From NCBI RefSeq assembly GCF_023856365.1, contig NC_064536.1, forward strand, positions 37,688,776-37,752,775: a stretch of 64,000 nt of DNA, given 5' to 3'. The notes below the pieces were generated by a model that did not search any database, was not told where the DNA came from, and was given only the letters and a program-made list of their open reading frames with translations. Both the position numbers and the translations under genes were made by a program. The DNA comes from Brienomyrus brachyistius. Taxonomy: Eukaryota > Chordata > Actinopteri > Osteoglossiformes > Mormyridae. Positions 1-12,013 of the stretch are shown here, one piece after another (the stretch's first letter is position 1; each line of letters opens with the position of its first letter).

Positions 1-913
1 CGCTGGATCACCTGTCAGGGACAGACTGTTAGTGGAAGGAGTCAAAATCCTGCCTACAGACAGGAGGTACCTATAGTGAGCATGATGCTATGCTGCTGGA
101 CTGACAGCAGTGACTGTCAGCCTCCCTCCACAAGGGGGCACTGTGCGAGACTTACTGTGGTTATATAGCGGGAGTGGAATTCGGGTGCGTCCTTCAAAAA
201 CGTCAGGCCAGGATGACTGTTTACTATGTCCTGCAATCATAGAAAAAACTTTCAGCTCTTGAATTACATTTTAGCTGCGTTATTAGTCTGGGAAACTGTG
301 CTTTTCGTTGTGATACAACTTTTACGTCTCAGGTGGCGCCATGTGCAAACTAGTACCAACTTTTGATGGTGGACTTGAGGGAGGCCATGCAGGGGAGGAG
401 GGAAGCCATGCTAGGGTGCCAGCCCCCTAGTGACATCAAGGGTCACCCTCCTAAGGTGCCCCCACCAGCTGCCAATCTCACATATATGCAATATTTGTGA
501 AGATTAATGTGCTGATGTCATGCATATTACACACTTGTGACATGCTACTTTTATATCTTTCATTTTTATGTATACAACCTCATTATGGTGGGAGTCAACA
601 CAAAAAATGTACAATACTTAAAAATATTTTGAAATATAATAGTTTTATTGTCAAATTATGTTTTCGAGGCATGTATTTCATGAAAAAAGTATGTATGAGG
701 CATTTGCTAACTACTACAGTGCATGATGGGTATGATATTTGAAGGCTAAGGGGGGGGGGTATGGTCCATTTTGCCCCAGGGCTCAGTGTACAGTTTTTCT
801 GCCATTGAGGTCATGAGCAGGTGTAGGAGTTCGTAAGCACTGTTGGATGACAACTGGTGCTCAGTAAGTCAACCTGGCAAAGCCACTGATTCATGAGCTT
901 CTGTGTCTCACAC
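1..913. other. no gene seen; probably PPP2R3A intron
   Basis: I see no exon here on either strand. The next PPP2R3A exon should begin with the residues that follow the conserved EQEDF..LLQ block, and it is not present, so this stretch is probably intron between the exon ending at 914 and exons beyond the left edge. It is AT-rich in the middle (500-720), with a run of G near 750. Confidence 0.5.
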
Positions 914-1470
914 CTGTAACAAAAGGACGAAATCCTCTTGCTCCACGTAAGTGTAGTCCGGTTTAGCCAGAAGGTACACGAACTTGGATGAGTCGTCATG
1001 ACATCGCAGTGACAACCTGACAGAAAAGAGAGCACCATCAAACAAGGATATCCCCCATCTCCACTGGCATCGTCAAGGGCGACTTTAAGGCATTTTCTAA
1101 TGCCATGCCATGCTGTACAGACTAAGACTGAAATTTATCGGCCGTTCTCCTCATTGGAGCTCCGGATGTTTCCATCTCAAAGCTCCTCTATCTCACTCCT
1201 GAGCTTCACTGTCTACTCTAAGCCCTTTGGTTCTGCCCTGCTGAGTAGGATGGGAGCCAACAGGGAACATGGAAGGGCTCCTTACTTCCTCCATGTCTCC
1301 ATCAATGAGCCGGCAGAGACAGAGCCCGTCTTTCCTCCGCCAGCGCTGTGGAACAGCGGGGCCTTCCAGTAGAGTGGGTAGCCACATGCCTGACAGGGAC
1401 AGAGATACGGCTATGTGCTCATCAGCGCCCCCTGCCTCCTCATCGTGTATATATACATGTATACATGATT

Positions 1471-1507
<37 letters not shown>

Positions 1508-4500
1508 TATTCATATCTACAAAAAATATACGCGTAAGAATAAAACATCTACATAAAACATACACTTAAGAGTATAGTTTAAGTAATACTAATTACACTT
1601 ACAATATACATTATAATGAACATTTAACAATAAAACAACCAAAATGAAAACACCTCTGTTTCCTGTAGACTGGAGGAACACTGAGGCATGTGGATGGAAT
1701 TAACCTGCAGTGAAGCTCACAGGCCTTAGTGGAGACTGACACACAGACATCCATCATGGAACTTCACAGACTAGCAGCTAACCGATGCCAGCTAACAGTG
1801 GCCGCACCTTGGTGATATCACCCATCTCCCGCATGGTGGCCCTCTGCTCCCCCAGCTCTGTGAACACCGCATCGATCTGGGCTATGATCCCATCCAGGTC
1901 AGTGCCGAGGGCCCTGGGGACCCCCCTAGGGAAGTTAAAGCTGGGGGTGATGCCCTGCGCGACCTCTCTTGCAGGGGGAGCTGTGTGAGGAAGGGGCCCG
2001 GTGTTCTCCTCGTTCTGGACATATGAGACGTAGAGAATGGAAGGGGAATGGAGATACAGAGGAGAACTGAGGACGTGATCGACGCTAATGAATCAGCACA
2101 TCAGTACAGTTACCATTGCAATTCCGAGCAGCCTGAGCACTGGTCCTCAAGACCCTCCACAGACCTTCCAGTGCAGTCTAGATCAAGGGTGGGCAATCTT
2201 ATCCAAATAGGGCCGGTGGGTATACAGGTTTTTGGTGCAACTCTCCAATTAGATTACTAATTAAAAGATTGATTGACTGAAGAGTCCTCATCCCTGGGTT
2301 TGAACCTTAATGGTTATCCCAAAAACCCACATACACACTGGTGCTTTGCGGAAAAGATTGCCCACCCCTGGTCTAGATCATGCCTTAACCTTGTGTACAT
2401 TGTGGAACCCATTTTAACCCTGGATACCGTGTGGAACCCACCACGACCCTGGGTACAGTATAGATCCCACCTTAACCATGGGTTCAGTGCAGAATCCACC
2501 TTAACCTCAGGTACAATGTGGAACCCAACTTAGCCCTGGGCACAGTGTGGAAATCCTCCTTAACCCAGCCTTGGCATCTATGCACAGGACGGGCCCAATG
2601 TTTTGCAATGATTCATTTCACAGGACCTGCTGCAGATCAACCACAGAACCATAGAATTCTGAGCTACAGCTCCTCAGTGGAGATGCTGTCACCTCACTAC
2701 CAGCCTATTGGGAGCCCCTGACCTTGACAATGTACCGGTGCCCGTGGCATGGGCTGGGCTGCACCATGACATACTTCTCACCAGCTTTGCCATTTCAGGA
2801 CTGTCCTCAAGGACACTGAGGCATGGACACACACATAGATGCTCTAACAGCGATGCACTGGCTTGGCGATCAATATAAAAAAGACTTTACTCACCTTCAT
2901 GACTTTTGGAGCCTGCTGGATCTCCACAGATTCGTGTTCTTCACCAGTGGCCTCTGGTGGTGAAGGGTTTACCTTGTCGGTGCCCACAGTGATGGATACG
3001 ATGTCCTGCAGCGGCTTTGTTGACTCTGGTTCCTGAGTGGGAGTAGCGGCCCCCGAACTGACAGCCACACCACCTTCTGATGGCCCCTGAGCAAAGCTTT
3101 CAATTTGCTCCAGGATCTGCAGAAGCAGAGCACCATCCTGATCCTTTATTTCTTCATCATGGCTGGCTTCACCACCAGCGGGCCCTTCGGGCAGACCCTC
3201 GGGCTCAGCTGGGGCCTCTTGGAGAGTGCCACCTCCTGCCCGTTTCTTACTGTCTGAGGTTGCACACTGGAGGTTATCTGTCTGTTGGCCATAGTTTCTG
3301 AACCTTGGCTCCTTGTCTATGTCATGGTGCTCTGAATCCACTGGCATTTCACAAGTTTTGTCAATGGTGGCTCCACTACAACTTTCTGTTGGAGATCTCA
3401 CCCTCTCTGTGCCCTGGCACGTATCACAAGACCCTTCAGACTGGGGCTGCTCGGTGTCCATCACAACCATGGTCTTCTCCCAGGTATTCTGTGGTATTTC
3501 AGCTGCACAGGTGCTTGTGTGTGTAGTGAGGTCTTCCTGCTGTATCAGAGCATTAGCAGCAAATCCTACAGAATCTAGAAGCGAATTCCCTGCCCCTTGG
3601 ATTTTGTTGTCCATCACCTGAAGATTATGGGGCTCCTTGTCAAAGTACAGAAGCTCCCCAGGTTTCTCATGGTTCTCAACGGTGATGCTGGTTACATTGC
3701 AATCAAGGGTGGCTGCCAGGGAAGGCACCCCAATATTCCCATGATGTTGTGCACTATTTCCTGATGGAGAAACCTGGAATGGCAGGCAGTGTAGCCCCTG
3801 GACCGAGTTCTCATTACTGCATGGGACTCCGGTAGCGTCTTGGGCCTCATGAAGGGAAAGTTTTGGGTAAACTGTTTGAATTGAGGATTGGGAGCAGACA
3901 ACATCCTCATACCTGGGGGGCTGTTCATGGTCTATGATGGGGCAGAGGAGGCTCTGCTGAAACCCATGGAGGGTACTGACCAGTCTGGACCAGTCACTGT
4001 GCTCCTGAGCTCCTGGGAGCTCATGCTCAAACCCAAATGGCCACTTCTTCAGATGTCTAGAGAGCTGGTCCACCACTGTCCGGTAAATAACCTCATTCTC
4101 ATGGTTCCCTCTGCCCTCAACAAGAGCCTTCCTCTTGATGCACTGCCTGATGATGTCAGTACACTTCTTGAGGTCATTGGAGCACTTGAGTAAGATGTTA
4201 AGGCAGGACCTGATGTCTTCCCCAGAGGTTCCAGCATCCACCTTAGTTAACTGCAGAATCTGGGCCATGAGGTTCTCCTCGACTGATGTGTCTGGCAATG
4301 AGGTAATAGTGATGCTGCTGTGCTGCTCCGGGGAGGTGTCCTGAGGGATCTCTTTTTGCAGGTCCCCTGGGAGCGTCATGGGAAGATGGGTGAATGGTGG
4401 GAGGTTCTCATCATTTTCACAGAAACGCCCTCCTGTAAAGTCCACATCATTGTACCTCTGACCAAGAGGGTCCAGTCGGAGCTTCCTACCTGTCTGCAAG

Positions 4501-4913
4501 GGCATTTGATTGAAGGAGAACTCCTTGACCTTCCCGCTAGCCAGATTTATGGCATCCCTTGTAATATCCTTGAGGCTGAAGGGAGTGTGAACAGATGACC
4601 CCCTCTTCAATCCAGGAACAGTACGTGGCAAGTTTCTGCGATTCTTTTCTCCATTCACAGGCCTTTGGTGGCGTAAGTTGCTTCCAGCTGCTTTCAGTGT
4701 GGTGGCTTCTGACACAAATTCTTTAGAGCCAGTGAGTACAGGATCCACTGGCTCAAAACAGAGGCCCCGGTGGGCAGCCGCACACTCCAAGCCATGCATC
4801 AGGAGACTGCAGGGTCCTTCGCAGTAGTGCACAACCTGTGGGTGGCGCTGGTCCACCAACACGCTATGGTAGTAGCTAACACTGCTGACCACGAGCCGGT
4901 ATGTGGCCGCCAT
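914..4913 (-). CDS. ppp2r3a: PP2A regulatory subunit B'' alpha, PR130 form (3' end outside window)
   Basis: Regulatory subunit that directs the PP2A phosphatase to substrates in a calcium-sensitive way. Four coding exons are visible on the minus strand: 2895-4913 (673 codons, phase 0, donor GTGAGT), 1808-2014 (69 codons, phase 0), 1286-1389 and 914-1016. Phases join without a break, giving 811 codons. The large first exon opens MAATYRLVVSSVSYYHS, the PR130-specific start, and carries the family blocks SLKDI, CLNILLKCSNDLKKCTDII and EQPPRYEDVV. The following exons encode the shared B'' core: NFPRG, then CGYPLYWKAPLF, then DDSSKFVYLLAKPDY and VEQEDF. The EF-hand exons lie beyond the left edge. 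A pyrimidine-rich tract just upstream of the start codon suggests the ATG exon is spliced to an upstream 5' UTR exon. I did not find the alternative PR72 first exon. Family assignment is from remembered human sequence; exon ends are from splice signals. Confidence 0.93.
1474..1505. repeat. (CA)n microsatellite
   Basis: A pure run of about 16 CA units in the PPP2R3A intron between the exons ending at 1808 and starting at 1389. It is followed by AT-rich sequence. Confidence 0.95.
2184..2370. mobile_element. 187-bp hAT-type MITE with 8-bp target duplication
   Basis: The ends are near-perfect inverted repeats: the left starts CAAGGGTGGGCAATCTTATC and the right ends with the reverse complement of CAGGGGTGGGCAATCTTTTC. 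The element is flanked on both sides by GTCTAGAT (2176-2183 and 2371-2378), an 8-bp target duplication typical of hAT elements. It holds no coding capacity. It sits in the first intron after the large PPP2R3A exon. Confidence 0.88.
2385..2575. repeat. degenerate ~29-bp tandem repeat
   Basis: About six diverged copies of a unit like CCTTAACCCTGGGTACAGTG followed by TGGAACCCA. Copy lengths vary between about 27 and 30 bases. It lies in the PPP2R3A intron directly next to the hAT MITE. Confidence 0.8.
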
Positions 4914-7139
4914 AGTGACTCAAAGATTTTCAGTGTCACACAAACAAAAAAAAACAAGAAGCTAAATGACACTTAGCATTATCTCAATGATGATGGAGGG
5001 GAGGAGCTTGACACAAGTGTTATGCTACAACTTAGATAGCACTCCATGTAATGTTAAATGTCGTGTTCTTTGTCGGGGTCTATCCACGGAGGCTGCATTC
5101 CTTCCTCTTCCATATCTGGAGACCTACATGTGTAACAGTGAACGTGGTCTCTGGTAGCCTCCTACATCCTTGCCTTCCTCCCTTCAAAGTAAGAATCTGC
5201 TGTTAATGGGAAGCCACCTGTCAGGAAAGAAGGGAGAACGAAAATCAAGGGGCTGTTGAACATTAAAAATAAACCAAATCCATCCATCCTGACTATAAAT
5301 TTCCCCTGGACACATGGGTAAATGTGGCTGGATGATAATGTGCTCCAAGACCTGGACCCTGAACCTCCACAGACGCTGTCATCACCTCTGCCCCACCGCA
5401 CGTAAATGATTTAACCAGATGAAGGACTGAAGAACAGCTGACTAGTTCAATAGGGGGATGGTTGGTGAATAGATCAGAGCCACTGCTGTCACAAGCAGAG
5501 ATTTAACAGTTTGACAACATTCTATACTGACCCAGGCTCATACATGTAATTGCAACGTCATGGGCTTTTCTGAAATTATATGGGTTTCTGCCACAATTTA
5601 CCTGCTCTGGTACTTGACCTTTTTTGGAAACTGATATTTTTTGCCACAGGACATTTTCACCACCATGCTAAAAGCCCATTTGAATGAGTCATGAATCCCA
5701 TCAATAGTTAGAGCAATTTACTAGCGCCCAGGGGGCACTTGTGTGTGGGGCTGACTTGTCTCCTGAAAAATATAAAAGTGAGGGGTCCTCTGCCCTGACA
5801 GTCACTGACCTTGGGGTACAAGGAGATGGTCAGAGGGTTGAGCAATAACTGTGAAGGAGCTGTGTCACAGCCTAGAACCGCAATCGGATCACATGACATG
5901 TCTTTACAATGCAGTTGTATGGAACAGTGAGGACGTGAATGACCAGCTCCTGACTCTGAAGACATCCCTGCCTGGCTTCCTACTCTCGGGAAGTCTCTCT
6001 GCATGGAAATCAGCTGAATAAATGAGGACTGATGCCAGAAAGACTTCTGAATATTCCTGCTATCAGGTTTGAAAATGCAGTGGCACAGTTTCCAAGGTCA
6101 CAGCCAGTCTGAAGTCGCTACCTGGTTTCTAAGCATGAATCGACAGGTCTTGGGGACACTGTTAGTCACAGCAAAGTACTTCCCTCACAACATCTCCAAT
6201 TTATGTTGATACTGCTGTCAAAGACCCAACAGCAACACCTGTCCTGGGAAAGACCAAACACTCCAATAGCCGCAGGCAACAGCAGTGCAGAGAGAATCCA
6301 CTCTCTGAAAGTGATGGTGACCTCTGACTGGTCTGTGTGGCTGATCAGACTCCCCGGTTAAGCTGGAAACATTGGTGCACAGGACAGCAGAAATGATCAC
6401 CACTATATAGGATGAATTGGTTGCCATGGAAACAGAGCAAGGCTTGGATGGAGACAGGCAGCAGGTAAGACTAGGAACAGCAGACACTGAGACTGTCAGG
6501 GAGAGATGCAGGATGATATTTGTGAATAAAGGTTATTACTTTTAGCCATATTTATTTGTGCTCATCAAAAAATTGTGGGCAAGTCCCAGAAGGTGGAATT
6601 TGTTACCTACTTTAATATTTTAGGCGTGGGTTGGAGCTGGAATCACAATGTGCAGCAAAGTGAGTCAGTGTGAAGGTCCCACAATGACAGACACAAAGAT
6701 ATGTCTGTGTGTGTGTCTGTCTGTTTGTCAGAGTGTGTGTGTCTGTCTGTATGTCAGTATGTGTGTGTGTCTGTCTGTATGTCAGTATGTGTGTGTATAC
6801 GTGAGAGAGAGAGAGACTAGCACCCCCCCCCCCCTTTTCACTGATATCACTCACAGATTTATATATCTTCTCCCAGGATGTGTGCAATCATAATGTCATC
6901 CATTCAACAATGTTTTCAATTTAATTCCTATCCTATTATTTTCACATTCCTCAGCTCAGTTGTGTGATTAACAGTATGAAGCCTACATTTATGCAAATCT
7001 TTTCTGTTTTTTCAAAGGCGTTGACATGAAAGCATTACTTTCCCTTCTGACACAGACACACACACAGACACTGCACATACTCACACCCTGGTTCCTTTTT
7101 TCCTGAAACAAAAAAAATAGGATAAAAACTAAACTACTT
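4914..7139. other. non-coding, probably PPP2R3A 5' intron
   Basis: No exon with plausible splice sites and a recognisable product on either strand. Contains a purine/pyrimidine microsatellite patch at 6690-6840. If the GC-rich block near 18.0-18.3 kb is the 5' UTR exon of PPP2R3A, this is intron sequence. Confidence 0.5.
6690..6840. repeat. GT / TCTG microsatellite with GA run and C run
   Basis: Imperfect repeats of TGTCTGTCTG and TATGTCAGTATGTG, then GAGAGAGAGA, then about twelve C. Open frames read across it are low-complexity artefacts. Confidence 0.9.
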
Positions 7140-7140
7140 C

Positions 7141-9668
7141 CTGACTATGTTATGGCCTGGCTTGTGAGAAGCATTATGGCCCGGCTTTGACGGGCATTAC
7201 AATCCATTTGTAAGGACTGTTACGGCTTGGCTTTAATGAGCAATACAGCTCAGCTTTAAAGAACATTACAGCCCAGCTGTTAGGAGCATTACAGCCTGGC
7301 TTTGAGGAGTGTTACAGCCTGGCTTTGAGCCGCATTACTGCCCGGCTTTGAGGAGTGTTACAGCCCGGCTTTGAGGAGTGTTACAGCCCGGCTTTGAGCC
7401 GCATTACTGCCCGGCTTTGAGGAGTGTTACAGCCTGGCTTTGAGGAGTGTTACAGCCCGGCTTTGAGGAGTGTTACAGCCCGGCTTTGAGCCGCATTACT
7501 GCCCGGCTTTGAGGAGTGTTACAGCCCGGCTTTGAGGAGTGTTACAGCCCGGCTTTGAGCCGCATTACTGCCCGGCTTTGAGCCGCATTACTGCCCGGCT
7601 TTGAGGAGTGTTACAGCCCGGCTTTGAGGAGTGTTACAGCCCGGCTTTGAGCCGCATTACTGCCCGGCTTTGAGGAGTGTTACAGCCCGGCTTTGAGGAG
7701 TGTTACAGCCCGGCTTTGAGGAGTGTTACAGCCCGGCTTTGAGCCGCATTACTGCCCGGCTTTGAGCCGCGTTACTGCCCGGCTTTGAAGAGTGTTACAG
7801 CCCAGCTTTGAGGAGTGTTACAGCCCGGCTTTGAGCCGCATTACTGCCCGGCTTTGAGGAGTGTTACAGCCTGGCTTTGAGGAGTGTTACAGTTCGGCTT
7901 TGAGGAGTGTTACAGTCCGGCTTTGAGGAGTGTTACAGCCCGGCTTTGAGCCGCATTACTGCCCGGCTTTGAGGAGTGTTACAGCCTGGCTTTGAGGAGT
8001 GTTACAGTTCGGCTTTGAGGAGTGTTACAGCCCAGCTTTGAGGAGTGTTACAGCCCGGCTTTGAGCCGCATTACTGCCCAGCTTTGAGGAGTGTTACAGC
8101 CTGGCTTTGAGGAGTGTTACAGTTCGGCTTTGAGGAGCGTTACAGTTCAGCTTTGAGGAGTGTTACAGTTCGGCTTTGAGGAGTGTTACAGTCCGGCTTT
8201 GAGGAGTGTTACAGCCTGGCTCTGAGGAGTGTTACAGCCTGGCTTTGAGGAGTGTTACAGCCTGGCTTTGAGGAGCGTTACAGTTCAGCTTTGAGGAGCG
8301 TTACAGCCCGGCTTTGAGGAGTGTTACAGCCCGGCTTTGAGGAGTGTTACAGCCTGGCTTTGAGGAGTGTTACAGTCCGGCTTTGAGGAGTGTTACAGCC
8401 CGGCTTTGAGCCGCATTACTGCCCGGCTTTGAGCCGCGTTACTGCCCGGCTTTGAAGAGTGTTACAGCCCAGCTTTGAGGAGTGTTACAGCCCGGCTTTG
8501 AGCCGCATTACTGCCCGGCTTTGAGGAGTGTTACAGCCTGGCTTTGAGGAGTGTTACAGTTCGGCTTTGAGGAGTGTTACAGTCCGGCTTTGAGGAGTGT
8601 TACAGCCCGGCTTTGAGCCGCATTACTGCCCGGCTTTGAGGAGTGTTACAGCCTGGCTTTGAGGAGTGTTACAGTTCGGCTTTGAGGAGTGTTACAGCCC
8701 AGCTTTGAGGAGTGTTACAGCCCGGCTTTGAGCCGCATTACTGCCCAGCTTTGAGGAGTGTTACAGCCTGGCTTTGAGGAGTGTTACAGTTCGGCTTTGA
8801 GGAGCGTTACAGTTCAGCTTTGAGGAGTGTTACAGTTCGGCTTTGAGGAGTGTTACAGTCCGGCTTTGAGGAGTGTTACAGCCTGGCTCTGAGGAGTGTT
8901 ACAGCCTGGCTTTGAGGAGTGTTACAGCCTGGCTTTGAGGAGCGTTACAGTTCAGCTTTGAGGAGCGTTACAGCCCGGCTTTGAGGAGTGTTACAGCCCG
9001 GCTTTGAGGAGTGTTACAGCCTGGCTTTGAGGAGTGTTACAGTCCGGCTTTGAGGAGTGTTACAGCCCGGCTTTGAGCCGCATTACTGCACGGCTTTGAG
9101 GAGTGTTACAGCCTGGCTTTGAGGAGTGTTACAGCCCGGCTTTGAGGAGTGTTACAGCCCGGCTTTGAGGAGTGTTACAGCCCGGCTTTGAGGAGTGTTA
9201 CAGCCCGGCTTTGAGCCGCATTACTGCACGGCTTTGAGGAGTGTTACAGCCTGGCTTTGAAGAGTGTTACAGCCTGGCTTAGAGCCGCATTACTGCCTGG
9301 CTTTGAGGAGTGTTACAGCCCGGCTTTAAGGAGTGTTACAGTCCGGCTTTGAGGAGCGTTACGACCCGGCTTTGAGGAGCGTTACGGCCCGGCTTTGAGG
9401 AGCGTTACGACCCGGCTTTGAGGAGCGTTACGGCCCGGCTTTGAGGAGCGTTACGGCCCGGCTTTGAGGAGCGTTACGACCCGGCTTTGAGGAGCGTTAC
9501 GGCCCGGCTTTGAGGAGCGTTACGACCCGGCTTTGAGGAGCGTTACGGCCCGGCTTTGAGGAGCGTTACGGCCCGGCTTTGAGGAGCGTTACGGCCCGGC
9601 TTTGAGGAGCGTTACGGCCCGACTTTGAGGAGCGTTACGGCCCGGCTTTGAGGAGCATTACGGCCCTT
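7141..9668. repeat. 23-bp minisatellite, about 110 copies, with a 667-bp higher-order duplication
   Basis: The basic unit is 23 bases, for example GGCTTTGAGGAGTGTTACAG plus CCC. Main variants replace GAGGAGTGTTACAG by GAGCCGCATTACTG, or change CCCGG to CCTGG, TTCGG or TCCGG. The left edge (7141-7300) is the most diverged. A marker variant with CCGCGTTACTG next to GAAGAGTG occurs near 7771 and again near 8438; that is 667 bases, 29 units, apart, and the order of variants matches across the two blocks by eye. From about 9350 to 9665 the array becomes nearly uniform, with GAGGAGCGTTACG followed by ACCCGG or GCCCGG. No open frame or promoter is evident. It probably lies within the long 5' intron of PPP2R3A. 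Confidence 0.95.
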
Positions 9669-10474
9669 GGTTACAAGTCTGGTACCGCAATGACTTCCCT
9701 GCCGGCCGTATCGCAGAGACAGGAAGTGCATGTCACGTGATGGCCTGCTCTAGCTACGCTGTATTCCCAAAGCAATGGGACTAATCCTGTTATTACCATC
9801 TGCAATCTCATGACACTCATCACACGATTGTGATTATGATGAGACAGAGCACAGCACAATAAGCCTCGACAATAACCGGTAATTAAATCCACCCAGTAAC
9901 AATTCACGGTGTTAAATCAACCACAGGGCGCCGCTGTGTCTTAGTGCTGCCTCAGGCTGTGGGTTCGAGTCCCCAGACATTTTTACTATAAACCAAATTA
10001 TGCACATAGATCCCAGCTGCCAAACGATTATAAAAGTCTCAAGACAGCTCGAGAAAAATAATGGATAAATAAAGAGCACAAAGAGAAAGAGGCAGAGGGA
10101 GACATAGAGGACAAGGAAGTTATTTCCAATGAAATAAGAGCCATTGTGCTTCATAATGTTATCAACTACAGCATGAGCTATAAAGAAGCTGGACAGCGGA
10201 TGCAGCCAAATTACAGCCATTACACTGTTGCTGGAATCATTGGGATGTTTGGAGCTGAGAATGAGTCTTTGCAGTATTAATGTACAGTGGCACAATAACT
10301 GGTATCCTCTATGTCAGAGGAACTTTGACACATTAGAATTGATAGAAGACCATCCAATGCTGGAAGAAAGTGATTGTTCGGTGCAGAAGAGAGAGAAATA
10401 GTCAACATGGTATTAGCAAATAATGCAATAAGACAACGAGAATTTCAAACTTGGGTAATAGATGACAATAACAT

Positions 10475-10799
10475 CCATCCATCCATCCATTTTCCAAACC
10501 GCTTATCCTACTGGGTTGCGGGGGGTCCTATCCCGGAAGCAATGGGCATGAGGCAGAGAACAAACCAGGATGGGGGGCCAGCCCATCACAGGGCACACTC
10601 ACACACCATTCACTCACACATGCACTCCTACGGGCAATTTAGAAAGTCCAATTAGCCTCAGCATGTCTTTGGACTGCGGGGGGAAACCGGAGTACCCGGA
10701 GGAAACCCCACAATGACATGAGGAGAACATGCAAACTCCACACACATGTAACCCAGGCGGAGACTCGAACCCGGGACCCAGAGGTGTGAGGCAACAGTA
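10475..10799 (-). mobile_element. tRNA-derived SINE, 5'-truncated, with 10-bp target duplication
   Basis: On the minus strand the copy carries a box B-like GGTTCGAGTC near its head, then a conserved body, and ends in an (ATGG)n tail, seen on the plus strand as CCATCCATCCATCCATT. It is flanked by ACAATAACAT on both sides (10465-10474 and 10800-10809), so the insertion boundaries are clear. The box A region is missing. It landed inside the IS630-like transposase frame: removing it restores the sequence NNNI across the junction. Confidence 0.88.
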
Positions 10800-10949
10800 A
10801 CAATAACATTAGGGTTGTTTTCATATCCACTATTGACCAGTTGTTAGAAAAGCAAAGGATGAGCATGAAGCAATTATATAAAGTCCCCTTTTAGAGGAAC
10901 TCTGATTATGTGAAAGAAAGGCAATATCAATATGATTACATGAGTATAT

Positions 10950-12013
10950 CTACGTTTGCTTACAGTATTCATTGTTTTTTGGGTTAATTCCCTGACAAAC
11001 ATTGTCTCCATTTAGAGTATACTTCAGCCTTTCTGAACTAAGCATTTGGACTCACCTCCAAATCATTCAATTCAGGTGTTCCAATCACTTCCATAGCCAC
11101 AGGTGTATAAAATCAAGCACCAAGGCATGCAGACTGCTTCTACAAACATTTGAGAAAGAATGGGTCGCTCTCAGGAGCTCAGAGGATTCAAGCATGGTAC
11201 CGTGATAGGATGCCACCTGTGCAATAAGTCCATTTGTGAAATGTCCTCACTATTAAATATGCCACGGTTAACTGTTAGTGGTATTATAACAAAGTGGAAG
11301 CAGTTGGGAACAACAGTAACTCAGTTGTAAAGTGGTAGGCAACGTAAAATCACAGAGCGGGGACGACGCATGCTGAGGCGCACAGTGTGCAGAAGTCGCC
11401 AACTGTCTACAGAGTCAATAGCTCCAAAGTTCGTGTGGCCTTCAGCTTAACTCAAGAACAGTGCATAGTGGGTTTCCATGGCTAAGCAGCTGCATCCAAA
11501 CCTTACATAACCAAGTGCAATGCAAAGCGTCAGATGCAGTGGTGTAAAGCACACTGCCACTGGACTCTAGAGCAGTGAAGACATGTTCCCTGGAGTGACG
11601 AATCATGCTTCTCTGACTGGCAATCCGATGGATAAGTCTGGGTTTGGCAGTTGCCAGGAGAACAGTACTTGCCTGACTGTATTGTGCCCAGTGTTAAGTT
11701 TGCTGGAGGGGGGATTATGGTGTGGGGTTGCACAAAGCAAGGCCCATAAGGAGATGGATGAGCAAGTCTGGTGTGGAGCAACTTGACTGGCCCACACAGA
11801 GCCCTGACCTCAACCCAATAGAACACCTTTGGGATGAATTAGAGTGGAGATTGTGAGCCAGGCCTTCTCATTAAACATCAGTGCCTGACTTTACAAACCC
11901 TCTCCTGGAAGAATGGTTGAAAATTCCCATAAATATGCGATGTTATAGCTGGAATGTCATTAAAGTTCGTGTGTGTGTAGGCAGGTGTCTCAATACTTTT
12001 GCCAATATAGTGT
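10950..12013 (+). pseudogene. Tc1-like transposon fossil nested in the IS630-like element
   Basis: From the ATG at 11160 the frame reads MGRSQELRGFKHGTVIGCHL, then NKSICEMSSLLNMPRLTVSG and IITKWKQLGTT, the paired-like DNA-binding domain of fish Tc1 transposases, ending at a stop. Later pieces in other frames give GGGIMVWG and LDWPTQSPDLNPIEHLWDEL, parts of the DDE catalytic domain, with a deletion between them. The right end, TACTTTTGCCAATATAGTGTA, looks like a Tc1 terminal repeat; the left end is too decayed to place exactly. Not functional. Confidence 0.85.

Noticed and set aside
2015..2894. Search for the PR72 alternative first exon of PPP2R3A
   Set aside because: No minus-strand segment resembling that start was found; the intron holds a MITE and a tandem repeat.
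7141..9668. Regular short repeats resembling a CRISPR array
   Set aside because: Units are directly adjacent with no unique spacers, in vertebrate nuclear DNA. It is a minisatellite.
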